From Solanum dulcamara (taxonomy: Eukaryota > Streptophyta > Magnoliopsida > Solanales > Solanaceae): 64,000 bases of DNA. Each line of letters starts with the position of its first letter. Positions within the stretch are counted from its first letter, which is position 1. Both the position numbers and the translations under genes were made by a program. The stretch spans positions 64,401,523-64,465,522 of the forward strand of contig NC_077237.1 in the NCBI RefSeq assembly GCF_947179165.1. Reading direction: 5' to 3'. Positions 13,061 to 26,586 of the stretch are shown piece after piece. The notes under the pieces were generated by a model. That model saw only the letters and a program-made list of their open reading frames with translations. It did not search any database and was not told the DNA's origin.

Positions 13061-13427
13061 GAGTTTTTCTTTGCATGTTTCTTTTCTCTGAAGGTGCACT
13101 ATCTAGTAGAACTGGCAAAGGGTGACTCATCCAGTTTTTTCACAAAGCGTGTTTTGGTCATTTCCCTATTAGTTTATTAATGTATTTCGACGGTTTTGGG
13201 GTTTGATCCTACTCTATTAACTCTCATAAATGCTTCATTAATTCCCTTACACCCAAAAGACAAATCTTCTCTATAGAAATCTCCTCCTAAATTCATCTTC
13301 TCCCTCAAGCAAGTCTCAAGGAAATTCAAGTTCAAGTCACCAATTCAAGTGCATTTAGGTATCTAATTGTCTAAGGTATGTGGGAATTCATCCATGGATC
13401 CTTTAATCTATGGAGTACCAAAGGATT
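13061..13427 (+). repeat. LTR leader fragment interrupted by the next element
   Basis: The CT-rich leader followed by AAGGTATGTGGG (13373-13384) and TCATCCATGG resembles the internal part of the LTRs at 13428 and 31806. The Gypsy LTR starting at 13428 cuts it. The rest of this LTR was not found on the far side. Confidence 0.5.
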
Positions 13428-15502
13428 TGTAAGACCTCATAAGTTGAAAAGTCAAAATGAAGGTAAAATTTCAAGAAAGTGGATTGTATCATCTTCTACG
13501 ACTCAACCTACAATTCATAGGTACTTTTATGAGTCATAAGACTTACTCGTAGAAGTGATGTTAAGGTTGGGAATTGGTCTGGGTGAGGGAACAAGTTTAC
13601 GAGACAAGGTTACGACTTATAGGAAGAATGAAGAGTGATAAACATGACTCATACAAATATATCAGAGACTCGGTTCTCAAGGTTTCTCAGACCCTGCAGG
13701 ACAAGTCCTTTCTATGAGTCGTAGAAAGGTCTATGACTCGTAAGAACCCAATCATAGGGTCTGTCCGGCTAGTTTTAAAGAAGGATATTTTGATCCTTCC
13801 CTATATTTTATCAGTAAAATATGATTGTTTTGGGACTAAATCCTCCCTATTTACTAACCCTAAGCATTCCCAAAACTACTCATTCTCACACTAACTCCAA
13901 TTCACAAAACCCTTCCCTCTCCAAGACGTTTCTCAAGGATTTCTTCATCACCAAGCAGATTCTGGGGTTCTTAAATATCAATTTCCTCTTCCAATCTCAA
14001 AGTCAAAATCTACCAAGGTATATGGGTCTTTATCCATGGGTTCTTCAACCCATGGAGCCCAAAACTCTTTCACGAAATCTCTTGATTTCAATTAAGATTT
14101 TCTTCTTTCACTAAATCTCTTGACTTCAAGTAAGATTTTCTTATAGGTCATTCTAATTTCTACTTAATAGCATGAATCATAATTAAACTAATAATTATTG
14201 GTCTACTTTAATACATATTAACTTCAAATACATGGATTAATGGTTTTGCATGTATTTTCTCTACTTAGCTCCTTAAAGGTTCTTGAAATTTATGGTGGGT
14301 TATTGAAAACATGATTTTAATTGATGAATTTCATAGTGTTTATGCATAATTTCATTTACATACATGTATAAAACTTGAAGTGACTTCAACCCACCTAGTT
14401 TTACTCTATTTTCATTAAAGCATGCCTTGAAGGTTATGGGCTCCAATTAAATATTTATGGAAACTAATGACTATGATTATGGGAGTCTTTTCAATAAAAG
14501 AATGAATATTGGTGGAAAGTTTTCTCACCTAAGTTAATGTATTCTCTATGAGATAAGGACAATTTTTGCATACTTGAATCACCAAAGGTTTTAAGGAGTT
14601 ATTCTACTGAATGATGATTTGATGTCTCAAACTATATGTATGTGTATATTATTATGCTATACTATTCCATGGAATTTAACTTAGCACCGAATGGGGCTTG
14701 AGGTGGTCCTATAAGGGAATACTAGTAGGAACCTTTTGTTTCATTAACTATGTGCCACATAGGAGCCCTTGTAGGCTAGGCTAATCCTCTAATGGCCATT
14801 AATTGTTAAAAGAAATGAATGTTGACGGAGATTTACCCTAGAAAGTAGTCTTCTCTTCCAATTTAGGGGGTTATGCTGGATTCCATGTTATAGCTTATAT
14901 GGTCTTAATATCGGTTATAGTCATATTTCCATAAATAAACAATTTTAATGCTATTTACTTGATTACTCATGCATACACTTATCTTTGTACTTCACTTCAT
15001 AATTTTCTTAATGTTTTCCATTATATTGCATGCCTACATATTTAGTACATTCAAAATACTAAAGCATACTTTTTTCCCTACATGATATCACCATGTAGAT
15101 ACTGGTGTTCCTCTTTGTTCTCTATCACATGGCTAGTTGGGATTGTTTAAAGGTTACTGTTTGGTGAGTTCCCTTGTTTGAGGAACATATTCCTTTTTTT
15201 TTAGCTTATGTTATGTTGAGAACTTTAGACATCTATCATGGTACTTCATTTCTATTTTGATTGAGAGTGAGCTAGGGACATGTCTTATCCCCTGCCAAGT
15301 CTAAGACTAGATATATTATAGGACAAATGTAAGACAAATCTTGACTATTGATATTTGCTATGATGTCCTCCCATAGCCCCACTTTCCCTTTTATTTTCGC
15401 TTGTCATTTTATTTTAATTACCTATGAAAGGCTTGGGTGAGGTATTTCCAGGTTCCTCATTCGCCATATCATCTCTAGGTTCTAGGCTTGGGTCGTGAAA
15501 AA
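13428..15502 (+). repeat. 5' LTR of Gypsy element 1
   Basis: It starts TGTAAGACCTCATAAG and ends just before the primer binding site, with the terminal CA apparently mutated (GTCGTGAAAAAT). Inverted CTACGA/TCGTAG motifs cluster at 13494-13760. The CT-rich leader is followed by AAGGTATATGGG at 14015-14026. Confidence 0.85.
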
Positions 15503-15504
15503 TT

Positions 15505-15516
15505 TGGTATCAGAGC
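15505..15516 (+). other. Primer binding site, initiator tRNA-Met
   Basis: TGGTATCAGAGC lies directly after the 5' LTR and matches the complement of the 3' end of plant initiator tRNA-Met, the usual primer of Gypsy elements. Confidence 0.85.
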
Positions 15517-15714
15517 TGAGGTTTTGAATGGTCTTTGAAGTCTAACATACCTTATTGAATAGGGTCTTGTTCATGGTTGTGAAGCATGCCACAATTATGA
15601 ATAGGAGGCTATGAGACATTTAGGAAACCTTCCCTTCTTTCATGATTCATAATATGCCTTAGAGTTATTCTGAGACTTCCTTTATCTAATGAATCATTTC
15701 ATGTTCTTTATATA

Positions 15715-16489
15715 ATGCCTCGAGGAAGATAACTTCCACCTAGAGCAATGGATGTTAACAAGGCCCCAGTTCCTCCAGTTCCTGAGGCTCCACATGAGGA
15801 AGGAGTTACACATGAGGAGTTCTAAAATGGCATCACTTTGTTGGCCTGAGCTATACTCAACCAAGATAATCAAGGTATTTCTCCTCCTTTGCATCAAGTG
15901 CCTTCCCCAACTTCTAGGATTCGGGACTTCAAGAGGATGAATTCACCCAAATTTGATGGTTCCAAATAGATTAGGACCCAATGGAGTTCATTGATGAAGT
16001 TAATCAGATTGTGGCAATTATATAGTACCTCTAACTAAAAAAGTTGAGCTAGTGGCATACCAAACCAAGGGTGTAGCAAGGGTTTGATATGGAACAATGG
16101 TTTTTGAGAGGGGTGAGGGTATGAAACCTATGAAATGGGAGGAGTTTAAGGGTCCTTACCTAGATGGCTTCTTTTCTTTTGAGCTAAGGAAGGCATAGAT
16201 TCAAAAGTTCATCAATCTTCTCCAAGGAAGCAGAAGTGTGAGGGATTATTCCCTCAAATTCACCAAAATTATTTTAGTATGATCCATTCATGGTCTCTGA
16301 CCCAAGGGAAAGAATGACCTAATTCATCAACGGTTTTTCTACTTTGGTGTCCAAAGAATACAAGACAGCCATATTGGTCAAAAAGATAGACATCTCTCGA
16401 GTTATGATATATGCAGAACAAATTAAGGATGAGAAATTGAGGGAGAGGTCAAGAGGGTTTAAGAAGACTAGATTCGACGGTGTAGGGTT
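15715..16489 (+). pseudogene. gag fragment of Gypsy element 1
   Basis: Gag forms the particle. The start at 15715 (MPRG) fits the usual beginning of these gag proteins. Recognisable parts include the MNSPKFDGS stretch near 15936 and, near 16340-16450, VSKEYKTAILVKKIDISRV before the RERSR stretch. Many stops interrupt it. The frame runs directly into the late protease region near 16490. The basic region, the CCHC zinc knuckle and the protease active-site DxGA motif that should lie between are missing. Confidence 0.72.
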
Positions 16490-19400
16490 CACTCGCCAAA
16501 TTGTTCTTTGTGATCTTATTAAGCTTGACATGGTATATTTTATTGTTATTCTTGGAATAGATTAGTTGCATGCGTCTTATGCTTTTATAGATTGTAGAAC
16601 TCATGGAGTCAAGTTTCAATTCCCAAATGAGCATACTCTCGAAAGGAAGGGTCATGATTTGGTAGTTAAGGGTAGGTTCATTTCTTGTCTTAAGGCTTGA
16701 AAATATATTTTTAAGGGATGCATTTATGATATTGTGAGGGTTAGAGATATCGACTCCGAAGGTCCTCCTCTTCAGTCGGTCCCTGTGGTAAATGAGCTTT
16801 CTGATATCTTTCCCTGATGACCTCCCCGATGTCCCTCTTGGAAGGGAAGTTGATTTCAGTATCGATCTTCTCCCTATCTATATTCCTCCCTACCAAATGT
16901 CCCCAAAAGATTTAAAGGAGTTAAAGGATCAATCTTTACTTGTTGGAAAAGGGATTCATAAGGCCAAGTATCTCACCATGAGGTACTCCTATGTTCTTTG
17001 TGATAAAGAGGGATGGGTCACTTCAAATGTGCATAGAGTATCGTCAATTGAACATGGTGACCATTAAGAACAAATATCTAATTCCTAGGATAGATGAGCT
17101 ATTTTACCAATTGCAAGGGGCAAGTCCTTTCTCAAAGGTTGATCTCTGATCTAACTACAACCAATTAAGGGTAAGGGAGTATGATATTCCCAAGACAACA
17201 TTTCGAACAAGGTATGGCTATTTTGAGTTTTTGGTGATAGTATTTAGATTGATGAATGCATTAATCGTTTTATAGATCTAATGAATAGGGTGTTCAAACC
17301 CTACCTTGATACATTTTTGGTGGTCTTTATTGATGATATTTTGATTTACTCTCAGAGTGAGGAGGAACATAAGAGTCATTTGAGAACTATGCTTCAAACT
17401 TTGAGGGATAGATAATTGTTTGTTAAGTTTAGTAAGTGCAAATTTTGGTTGGAATAAGTGCCTTTGCTTGGTCACATAGTGTCTAGAAAGGGAATCAAGG
17501 TTGATCCTAAGAAGATGGAGGAGGTAATAAATTGGCCGAGACCATTATTTCCTTCAGAAATTAGGAGTTTTTTGGGTCTAGCCAGTTATTATAAAGTTCG
17601 TTGAAGGGTTCTCTTCCATTTCATTTCCTTTGATAAAACTGACCCAACAGAAGGTAAAATTCCTATGGACGGATGAGTGTGAAAGGAGTTTACTAACCTT
17701 GAAAGATAGACTTACCTCTGCTTCTATTTTGACTCTACCCAAAGGATTAGAAGGGTTCTTTCTATATTGTGATGCTTCAAGCATTGGTTTGGGTTGTGTC
17801 TTGATGCAAAATGAAAAGGTTATAACCTATACTTTTAGGCACTTGAAGGTATATGAGCGTGACTACCCTAATAATGATCTTGAGTTAGCGGTTGTTGTAT
17901 TTGCTCTAAAGATTTGGAGGCGTTACCTCTATAGGGTACATGTAGATGTATTAACCAATCAAAAAAGTCTCCAATATATGTTCACCCAAAAGGACCTTAA
18001 CCTAAGTCAAAGGATGTGGCTCGAACTCCTCTAGGATTATGACATGAGTGTGCATTATCATCCACGTAAGGCCAATATTGTTGCCGACACACTTAGTAAG
18101 GTGTCTATAGGGAGTGTGGCTCATTTTGATGAAGGAAGGAGGGAGTTGGTATGGAATGTTCATCAGTTGGCTAGATTTGGGATGGGGTTGAGTGGTTCCG
18201 ATGATGGTGGGGTGTTAGTGTAAAATAGGTCCTAATTGTCTTTTGTAGTAGATGTCAAGTCAAAGTAGACCTTGATCTGTCATTGGTGGAGTTGAAGAAA
18301 TTGGTGGGAGAGAAAAAAATAGAAGTCTTTACACAAAGGGGAGATGGGGAACTTTGTTACCAAGGCTGATTATGTGTTTCGGATATGAATGGCCTAAGGG
18401 GTTTGATCTTCAAGGAGGCTCATAATTCTTCATATTCTATTCACCCCTTTTGACAAAAATGTACTTAGATTGAAAGGAGATATATTAGTGGGGTGGCATG
18501 AATAGAGACATAGCAAGGTTCGTGGCTGAGAGCCTAAATTGTCAGCAAGTCAAGGCTGAACACCAAAGGCCAGGTGGCCTAGAACAAGACATTGAAATCC
18601 CCACTTGAAAGTGGGAAGATGTGAACATGAACTTTTTATTAGGATTGCTTCGTACTTGGAAACATCATTACTCGATTTGGGTGGTGGTAGATAGGATGAT
18701 GAAGTTGGCCCACTTTCTACCAGTCAAGACTTCTTATAGTGCCAAGGATTATGCTAAGTTGTACATTCAAGAATCGATAAGATTGCATGGTATTCCGTTG
18801 TCAATTATTTTGGATTGTGGTACCTAGTTCACTTCTTATTTTGGAAATCATTTCAAAAGGGACTTGGTACTAAGGTAAATCTAAGTACCACATTCTATAC
18901 TAAAACCAATGGTCAAGCTGAATGGACAATTTTAACACTAGAGGATATGTTAAGGGCTTGTGTGTTAGAGCTCAAAGGGAGTGGGGATGACCATCTACTG
19001 CGTATTAAGTTCGCTTACAACAATAGTTCCATTTAAGCATCAAGACGACACCATTTGAGGCTTTATATGGGAAATAATGTAGGTCTCTAGTAGGTTGGTT
19101 CAAAGTGGGTGAGATGACTTTATTAGGTTCAGACTTGCTACTTGATGCTTTAGAGAAGGTGAGGGTCAATAGAGAAAGGCTGAAGACGGCTCAAAGACAC
19201 TAAAAATCCTATTCTGATACTAGGACAAGGGACCTTGAGTTTAGTATGGATGATTGGGTATACATGAAGGATGTGGTTCGGTTTGGTAAAAAGGGAAAGT
19301 TGAGCTCTAGGAATGTGAGGCCTTATAGGATCTTGAGAAGTATTGGCAAGGTTGCTTATGAGTTAGAGTTGCCATTGGAAATAACTATTGGTCATCCGGT

Positions 19401-19671
19401 ATTCCATATATCTATATTGAGAAAATATGTAGGTGATCCAAGTTCCATTGTGCATTTGAAAGTAGTGAATGTTGAAGAAAACTTGACCTATGAAGAGGTC
19501 TCGGTTGAAATTTTGGATCGGCAAGAGCAAGAGATTGAAGAACAAGGAAGTTGCATCCGTCAAAGTCTTTTGGATAAATTAATGAGTCGAAAGTTCTACA
19601 TGGGAAGAGGACACAGAAATGATGTAGTGATACCCTCATCTTTTTCAATCTACTCAAGCCTAAGGTACTAA
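16490..19671 (+). pseudogene. pol of Gypsy element 1 (late protease, RT, RNase H, integrase, chromodomain), broken
   Basis: Pol makes and inserts the DNA copy. After the deleted protease front, the protease-RT linker ends in DIFPDDLPDVPLGREVDF near 16800. RT follows with [17 protein letters not shown] near 17320-17365, so the catalytic FIDD box is intact. RNase H is at 17630-18110, with YCDASSIGLGCVLM and KANIVADTLSK. Integrase spans about 18470-19240, with the first Asp in VVVDRMMK, the second in LDCGT and a Glu in NGQAEWTI. The C-terminal block ends with a chromodomain that shifts frame within EILDRQEQEIEEQ near 19520: the next frame over reads NKEVASVKVFW. Numerous stops separate these parts. 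Confidence 0.82.
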
Positions 19672-19892
19672 GTTGTTCATGCTCAAATTTTCTAAAAACT
19701 CCTATGTTTCATTTTTCCTAAGTCGTTCATATGCATTCATGTTTATGAAGGTGGTTTTCAAGTCATGACTTATGTTAAGTATGAGAATCTCTTAGTTTAT
19801 GCATTTTATGTGTCATTGCATTCATGTTGGGTTGCTAGTCCTCGTTCTGTGTACTTTCTATGCTAGTTGAATCTCATTCTAGGATGAATGTT

Positions 19893-19907
19893 CCAAGGGG
19901 GAGATAT
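19893..19907 (+). other. Polypurine tract of Gypsy element 1
   Basis: CCAAGGGGGAGATAT immediately precedes the TG of the 3' LTR and is the expected plus-strand primer site. Confidence 0.8.
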
Positions 19908-21889
19908 TGTAAGATCCATAAGTCGAAAAGTCGAAATGAAGGAAAAATTTCAAGAAAGTCTATTGTATTATCTTCTACAACTCATCCTATGAGTCTTAAG
20001 TACTTCTACAAGTCGTAGGACTGATTCATAGAAGTGATGTTGAGTTTGGTAATTGGTCTAAGTGAGGGAACGAGTCTACGAGCCAAGCTTACAACTCGTA
20101 GGAAGTACGACTAGTCGTAGACATGACTCGTAAAAGAACTTCAGAGACTCAGTTCTCAGGGTTTCTCAGACCCTGCATGACGAGTCCTTTCGATGAGTTG
20201 TAAAAGGGTTTACGACTCATAAGGACCCATTTGTAGGGTCTATCCGGCCAATTTTAAAGAATGGTATTTTGGGCCTTCCCTATGTTTTATTACTAAAATA
20301 TGGTCATTTTGGGACTAAATTCTCCCTATTTACTAACCCTAAGCATTCCCAAACCCCTCATTCTTACATTAATTCCAATGAACAAAGACATTCCCTTTCC
20401 AAGACTCTTGTCAAGGCTTTCTTCATCACCAATTAGATTCTAGGGTTCCTCAAGATCAAGTTCCTCTTCTAATCTCAAAGTCAAAATCTATCAAGGTATG
20501 TGGGTCTTTATCCATGAGTTCTTCCACCCATGGAATCCAAAACTCTTTCACTAAATCTGTTGATTTCAAGTAAAATTTTCTTATAGGTCATTCTAATTTT
20601 TACTTAATAGCATGAATTATGATTAAACTAATTATTATTGATCTACTTTGATCCAAATTGACTTCAAATGCATGGATTGATGGTTTCGCAAGTATTTTTG
20701 CTACTTACCTCCTTAAAGGTTCTTGAAATTCATGGTGGGTTGTTTGAAGCAGATTTTAATTGATGAATTTCATAGTATTTGTGCATAATTTCATTTACAT
20801 ATATGTTTGAAAGTTGAAGTGACTTCAACCCACCTAGTTTTACTCTATTTTTAGTAAAGCATGCCTTGAAGGTTATGGACAGCAATTAAATATTTATGAA
20901 AGCTAATGACTATGATTATGGGAGTATATTTAATGAAAGAATGAATGTTGGTGGAAAATTTTCTCACCTAGGCTAATAGATTCTCTATGCGATAAGGACA
21001 ATTTTTGCTTACTTGAATCACCAACGATTTTAAGGAGCTATTCTACCGAATGACTATTTGATGTCTCAAACTATATGTATGTTTATGATAATATGCCATA
21101 CTATTTTGTGGGGTTAAACTTAGCAATGAATGGGGATTGAGGTGGGGTTCTATAAGAGAATCCTAGTAGCAACTTTTGTTTCATTAACTATGTGCCAACA
21201 TTGGAGCCCTTGAAGGTTAGGCTAGTGGATCCACAAATGGACATTAAATATTAAAAGAAATGAATGTTGACAGAGCTCTACCTTGGAAACTAGTATTCCC
21301 TTCAAATGTAGGGGTTTACGTTGGATTCCATATTATATCTCACATGGTCTTAATGTTGGTTATAGTCATCGTTCCACAAATGAACAATTTTAATGTTATT
21401 TACTCGATTACTCATGCATACACTTATCTATGCACTTCACTTCATAATTGTCTTAATGTTTTCCATTATATTGCATACCTATATACTTAGTATATTTAAA
21501 ATACTAAAGCATACTCTTTTTCCTATATGATATCACCATGTAGGGACCGGTGTTCCTCCTTGTTCTCCACCACGTGGCTAGTTGGAATCATTTGAAGGCT
21601 ACTATTTGTTGAGTTCCTTATTTCGGGAACAATATTCCTTTTTTATTTTTAGCTTATGTTATGTTGATACCTTTAGATATCTATCATGGTACTTCATTTC
21701 TATTTTGATTGAGGGTGAGCTAGGAATGTCTTAGCCCCCGCCAAGTCTTGGACAAATGTAAAACAAATCTTGACTATTGATGTTTGCTATGATGTCTTCC
21801 CATAGACCCACTTTCCCTTTTATTTCCACTTGTCATTTAGTTTTCATTACCTATGAAAGGCTAAAAGAATACTAAGAGGCTTGGGTGAG
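19908..21889 (+). repeat. 3' LTR of Gypsy element 1, right end lost
   Basis: It starts TGTAAGATCCATAAG and parallels the 5' LTR throughout, including AAGGTATGTGGG at 20493-20504. The last 90 bases or so present in the 5' LTR (CCAGGTTCCTC... to GGGTCGTGA) are missing because the LTR of element 2 joins at about 21889. Confidence 0.85.
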
Positions 21890-23996
21890 TTTCACAACCC
21901 GACCTAGATCCTAGTCGTAACACGGCAATCGAAACCCCGAAGGGCTCCACCAAACCTCTTGTACATATAATAAGCATATATAAGGTAAAATATAAAAGCG
22001 GAAACATCATAAGAGAGTCTAAACCATTAATAGAAATCTGAAAATATTTTATGACAACATAGACTCAAACATAGGTCCAACTAGATGCCTCTAAACATGA
22101 GTATGGGCGGGGTCTAAGACATGTCCCTGTCTCACTCTCAAATTTATGACGTAACCAAAAGTCTTTCAAAAAGAAAACAGTAACTAACTTGAAGCTAGTC
22201 CCCAGTCAATGAGGACTCACCACAACACCTTCAGATAGGAACGCCTACTAGTTACGTGGATGATAAGGATCTTCAACCTCAACCCCTACATTATGAGACA
22301 ATATAGGCAAAAAGTATGCATTAGTAATTTGGAATGTACTAAGTATGAGGGTGTTACATACAACGTAAATCATAAAATGCAAAGGTAAAGTAAATCACAT
22401 GATAAGATGGAATACGTAAAGTCATGAAAAAATCATATTGACCAAAGTATTTAAAAGCATAAGTTCAAAATCATAACATACTTAAGAAATCATACATATG
22501 TGGGATAGGAACCATAACCGACAATAAGACCATGCGAGCTATAAAATGGAATCTGATGATACCCACATCAAGAAGGAGGAGGCTACTTTGCCAAGGTAGA
22601 CTCCTAATCATGAACATGTGCTATATGTGGATCCACTAGCTAGGCCATAAAGGCAACCTACGGTGGCACGTAGTTTATAGGACATGAGGCTGCTACTAAG
22701 GCTTTTGGTAGGGCCCCCACCTCAAGTCCCTAGGTGCTAAGTCAAATTCCATGGAATACATATATAACATAAGATCATAATATCATATATCGTAGTCATT
22801 ACCATAGGCTTGAAATCATGGAATAGCTCATTTTCATAACATACTTGTGATGTGAGAATTGTCCTTTCATCATTACAATCATATTTGCATAATTCATATC
22901 GTTAGGCCTTAGGTCACCACATAGGGTTCTAAGTCACCTTTTAGGCCTTAGGTCACCACATAGGTCCCTAAGTCACCTTACTTCATAACTTGTATGAAAT
23001 TCATACTTTTAAATATACTTATAACTCATGATCATAGTGGAAATACTTAGTCATGGTTCATAATTTGAAAATTCATGACCATAGCTTGAACTTGGAATTA
23101 GGGTATGTCATGAATGCATGATCAATTGACTTAAAAATCATGAAATTAACTTGAAAACATGCATGATCATAAACTTTATATCAGCCCATACACAATTCAT
23201 ATAGATAATATCATTTAGAAGTATAATTGAAAATACTCATATCTTACATCATGAACCCTAGAGATCAAAATAGGAGAATTCATTGAAAACCTCTTCAATT
23301 TAATTCAATAACTATCAAATTATATCAAAATAGACTCATGATCATGCTTTAAATCAAAATTCATGCTATTGGAATAGAGATCACAAAACCTATAAAATAC
23401 CATACTTTAATTTGATAGAAAACCTTGAGAAATTGATTGGGCTTCATGGATAAAAGGATCAATGAATCAATACCCACATACCTTGAGTGAGAACACAAAT
23501 TAATTTGGAAGAGCTTGAGAATTTAGATGGAGACATTGGGTGAATTTGCTTGAAGTCTTCAATGGAAACCCTTGAGAGCCTTTTTATAGAGAGAGAAATA
23601 TTTGATACATGAATTGTAGAAGAATGAATTGAATTAGAGATTTAGGTTAATTTATAGAGTTGAATTAGGTCCTAAAAACGTCTAGGTTCATTAACTAGTA
23701 ATTTAGAAAAAGTCTAAAACGCCCTTAAAAAAACTTAAATTCGGTCAGAAGACCTTCCCAAGTCCGCGACGCAGTCCTGCCATGGACCACACTATTTTAT
23801 TGTCTTTTCCAAAAATCTATCTTACGATCTATGGGTCCTAAAAATCCACCGAGATTATTTTTCCGCAGGTTTTGACCTCCTGATCGATATTCCGAACTTG
23901 GATTTTTCAAAAAGATTAAGGATAATGCGTTACATGAGCGGCCCATTTTCAAGGCATTCTTAAGGTATTTTGTGGGCATTTTTTAGGGATGTTACA
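21890..23996 (-). repeat. 3' LTR of Gypsy element 2 (family A)
   Basis: On the - strand it starts TGTAACATCCCTAAAAAA and ends GGTCGGGTTGTGA; the last two bases are mutated. It is the same family as 1-358 and 45454-47436. A 35-base direct repeat with TTAGGCCTTAGGTCACC recurs at about 22911 and 22942. The AAGGTATGTGGG motif lies at 23473-23484. Confidence 0.85.
23579..23589 (-). promoter_or_regulatory. Probable TATA box of the family A LTR
   Basis: The - strand reads CTATAAAAAGG about 410 bases into the LTR. It is followed after some 100 bases by AAGGTATGTGGG, as expected for an LTR promoter and leader. In the related LTR at 45454-47436 the same spot reads CTACAAAAG and is probably dead. Confidence 0.6.
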
Positions 23997-24013
23997 ATAT
24001 CTCCCTCTTGGGA
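23997..24013 (-). other. Polypurine tract of Gypsy element 2
   Basis: The - strand reads TCCCAAGAGGGAGATAT directly before the LTR start TGTAAC. Confidence 0.8.
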
Positions 24014-24306
24014 CATTCGTCCTTGAAGGAGATTCAACTAATATAGGAAAGACATGGAAAAGGGATTTAGAAACCTAACATGGACATGAGAACACTTTGA
24101 AAAAAATGCATAGAATGTGTAAACTTCGTACTTAAAATAAAATATAATCCTTGAGAGAAATAATTTTCATGAATCATGCATGCATATGAATGACATATGG
24201 AACTGAAGCATAGAAGTTTAATCGATTTGATCATGAGCAACTTAGTACCTTTAGGCTTGAGTGAAAGGAAATATATATATGGATATTGCTTCATCATGTA
24301 CGATTC

Positions 24307-25515
24307 CTATTCCCACGTAGCACTCTCTACTTGTTGATTCCTCCACAACACCTTGATAGATACAACATCTTTATTCCTTAGCCTCTTTACTTTCCGGTCT
24401 AAAATCTCAACCGGGACCTCCTCATAAGTCAAATTCTCTTCAATACTCACATTTTCCCTTGGTAAAATTGAATTTGGATCACCCAAAAAATTCCTCAACT
24501 TCGACACATGAAATACCTGATGAACCAAAGCCAACTAAAGTGGCAAGTCTAACTCATATGCTACCTTGCCAATGCGCTTCAATATCCTCTAAGGTCTTAT
24601 ATATCTAGGAATCAACTTCCATTTCCTACCAAGCCTCATTAACCCTTTCATAGGTGAAATCTTCAAATACACCATATCATCCACATCAAATTCAATCTCT
24701 CTCCTCCTAGTGTCCGAATAGGACTTTTGATGACTTTGAGCCATTTTTAATCTTTCTCTTATGAGCCTTACTTTCTTCATTGCATCAATTACCAAATCTT
24801 GACAAATTAGCGCCATCTCACCAACTTTAAACCATCCCACTGGAGACCTACATTTTCTCCCGTGCAAGGCTTCAAAATGAGCCTTGTGGATGCTAGAGTG
24901 ATAACTATTACTGTAAGAAAACTCAATAAATGGTAAATGATCATCCCAACTTCCTCTAAGGTCAATCACATATGCCCTTAATATATCCTCCAAGGTTTGA
25001 ATTATTCTCTCGGCTTGCCCATCGTTTGAGGATGAAAAGTGGTACTTAACTTGACTTTAGTGCCAAGACCTTTTTGAAATGACTTCCAAAAATGTGAACT
25101 AAATTGAGTACCTCTATCCGATATAATCGACAAAGGAACACTATGAAGTCTCACAAGTTTACAAATATACAACTTAGTATAGTCTTCGGCACCATAAGAA
25201 GTTTTGACAGATAGAAAATGCACTGATTTGGTCATTCGGTCCACAATGTCCCAAATAGAATCATGTTGTCTTCTAGTACAAGGTCAACCCATGATAATGT
25301 CCATGTTCACATCTTCCCACTTCTATGTAGGAATTTCAATTTCTTGAGCTAAACCTTCCGGCCTTTGATGTTTAACTTTCACTTGTTGGCAATTAGGACA
25401 CTTAGCCACAAACTTTGCTATGTCCTTCTTCATGCAATTCCAACAATACACTTCCCTCAATTCATGATACATCTTGGTGGATCCCGTATGAATTAAATAC
25501 CGAGAACTATGGGTC
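24307..25515 (-). pseudogene. Integrase and chromodomain of Gypsy element 2, broken
   Basis: Integrase joins the DNA copy to the genome. The zinc-finger half is at 25323-25515 (KFVAKCPNCQQVKVKHQ). The core follows with MDRMTKSVHF and IISDRGTQF, carrying the first two catalytic aspartates. Near 25018 one base is missing in the run before GATGGGCAAGCC, which throws the expected TDGQAER motif out of frame. The frame resumes at 24993 (LEDILRAYVIDLRG). The C-terminal part ends with VSIKVLWRNQQVESATWE, a chromodomain-like block that may steer insertion into heterochromatin. Stops lie near 25325, 24588 and 24535. Confidence 0.82.
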
Positions 25516-26310
25516 TTATTTGTTACAACCCAACCTCGTGGGCCGCGACTGAAGTGCGACCTGGATCCCCGTGTACCTATCTGTTGACTATAGTCAAATT
25601 GGACTATGTATAACGTGATACTGCTCACAAAAACCTCAATGGGTTAAAACTTTTTCATGTTCATATAGCCTCCTAGATATAAAAACCAAACACATGAACC
25701 CAGTGGGTGATAAAATATTTATACACGTGTAGCCTCTTTCATTTGCATTATTTCATAAAAGGTAAAGCCAACCGACAAGGATGCTACAACATAATAGTTT
25801 TTACAACATATCTCATAGGCATAACTGAAATAAACTCCTAAACAACCCATACACATATGTCTACAGACCTCTAAAAATAGGAACGACAACATATGGCAGG
25901 ACAGGGCCTCCGCCGTACCCCTACATAAAAAAATATATGCATCGCAGGACTAGTACCCAAAAGCTAGGCTCCGAAATAGTGGAGCACTTCTAACATAGCT
26001 GAGCAGAAATCCTAAGCTGGCAGATCTCCAAAATAAACATGTGCACCTACGAGCATGAAACGCATCCCCTGAAGAAACGGGGGTTAGTACGATACATGTA
26101 CTAAGTATATAAGCATACATAACTGAGATGACCACTGAAATAGGGATGCAGGAAACCAAGTATAGCATTTAATAGGGTACTATACCTGTATCTCATAAAA
26201 TAAAGTCATGTATACCATTATCACGTACCGTATCCGGCCCGCTCGGGGACTCGGTGTTACAAACACATCATATATCAAGATAGGCATATGCATATTATTA
26301 GCACTGTGGG

Positions 26311-26586
26311 AAGTACAACCCGATCCATGTATATAGCAAGCACATACTGAGGAACGACGGCCCAATCCATATGTCACATGATAATGTCGAGGTATGATGG
26401 CCCGATCCATATATAACATGATGATGCCGAGGTACGATGGCCCAATCTATATAATGCATAATAATGACGAGGTACAATGTACCGATCCGTATAATGCATA
26501 ACCTATCGTGGAATGTACAACCCAATCCTTACATAGCAAAATGTGTCGAGGTACATTCGGCCTGATCCATATATATATCATAATGC
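26311..26586 (-). repeat. Degenerate tandem repeat, about 40 bp, seven units
   Basis: Units share CGAGGTACGATGGCCCGATC followed by an AT-rich half. Spacing is near 40 bases. The array lies within the solo LTR and is typical of long LTRs, not a CRISPR array. Confidence 0.8.

Larger units (their letters stand above)
13428..21889 (+). mobile_element. Gypsy chromovirus element 1, old, both LTRs present
   Basis: Two direct LTRs (13428-15502 and 19908-21889) flank a PBS, gag, pol and a polypurine tract. By eye the first 160 bases of the LTRs are roughly 83-85 % identical, so the insertion is old. The 3' LTR is cut at 21889 by the LTR of element 2. The pol C-terminus carries a chromodomain-like block, which places it among chromoviruses, possibly the Tekay/Del lineage. 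All frames are broken. Confidence 0.88.

Noticed and set aside
15505..15516. TGGTATCAGAGC as part of a tRNA gene
   Set aside because: It is only the 12-base primer binding site next to an LTR; no cloverleaf surrounds it. I saw no tRNA or rRNA gene in the window.
26311..26586. Regularly spaced repeats that could suggest a CRISPR-like array
   Set aside because: Units are degenerate and contiguous, with no distinct spacers, in plant DNA inside an LTR.
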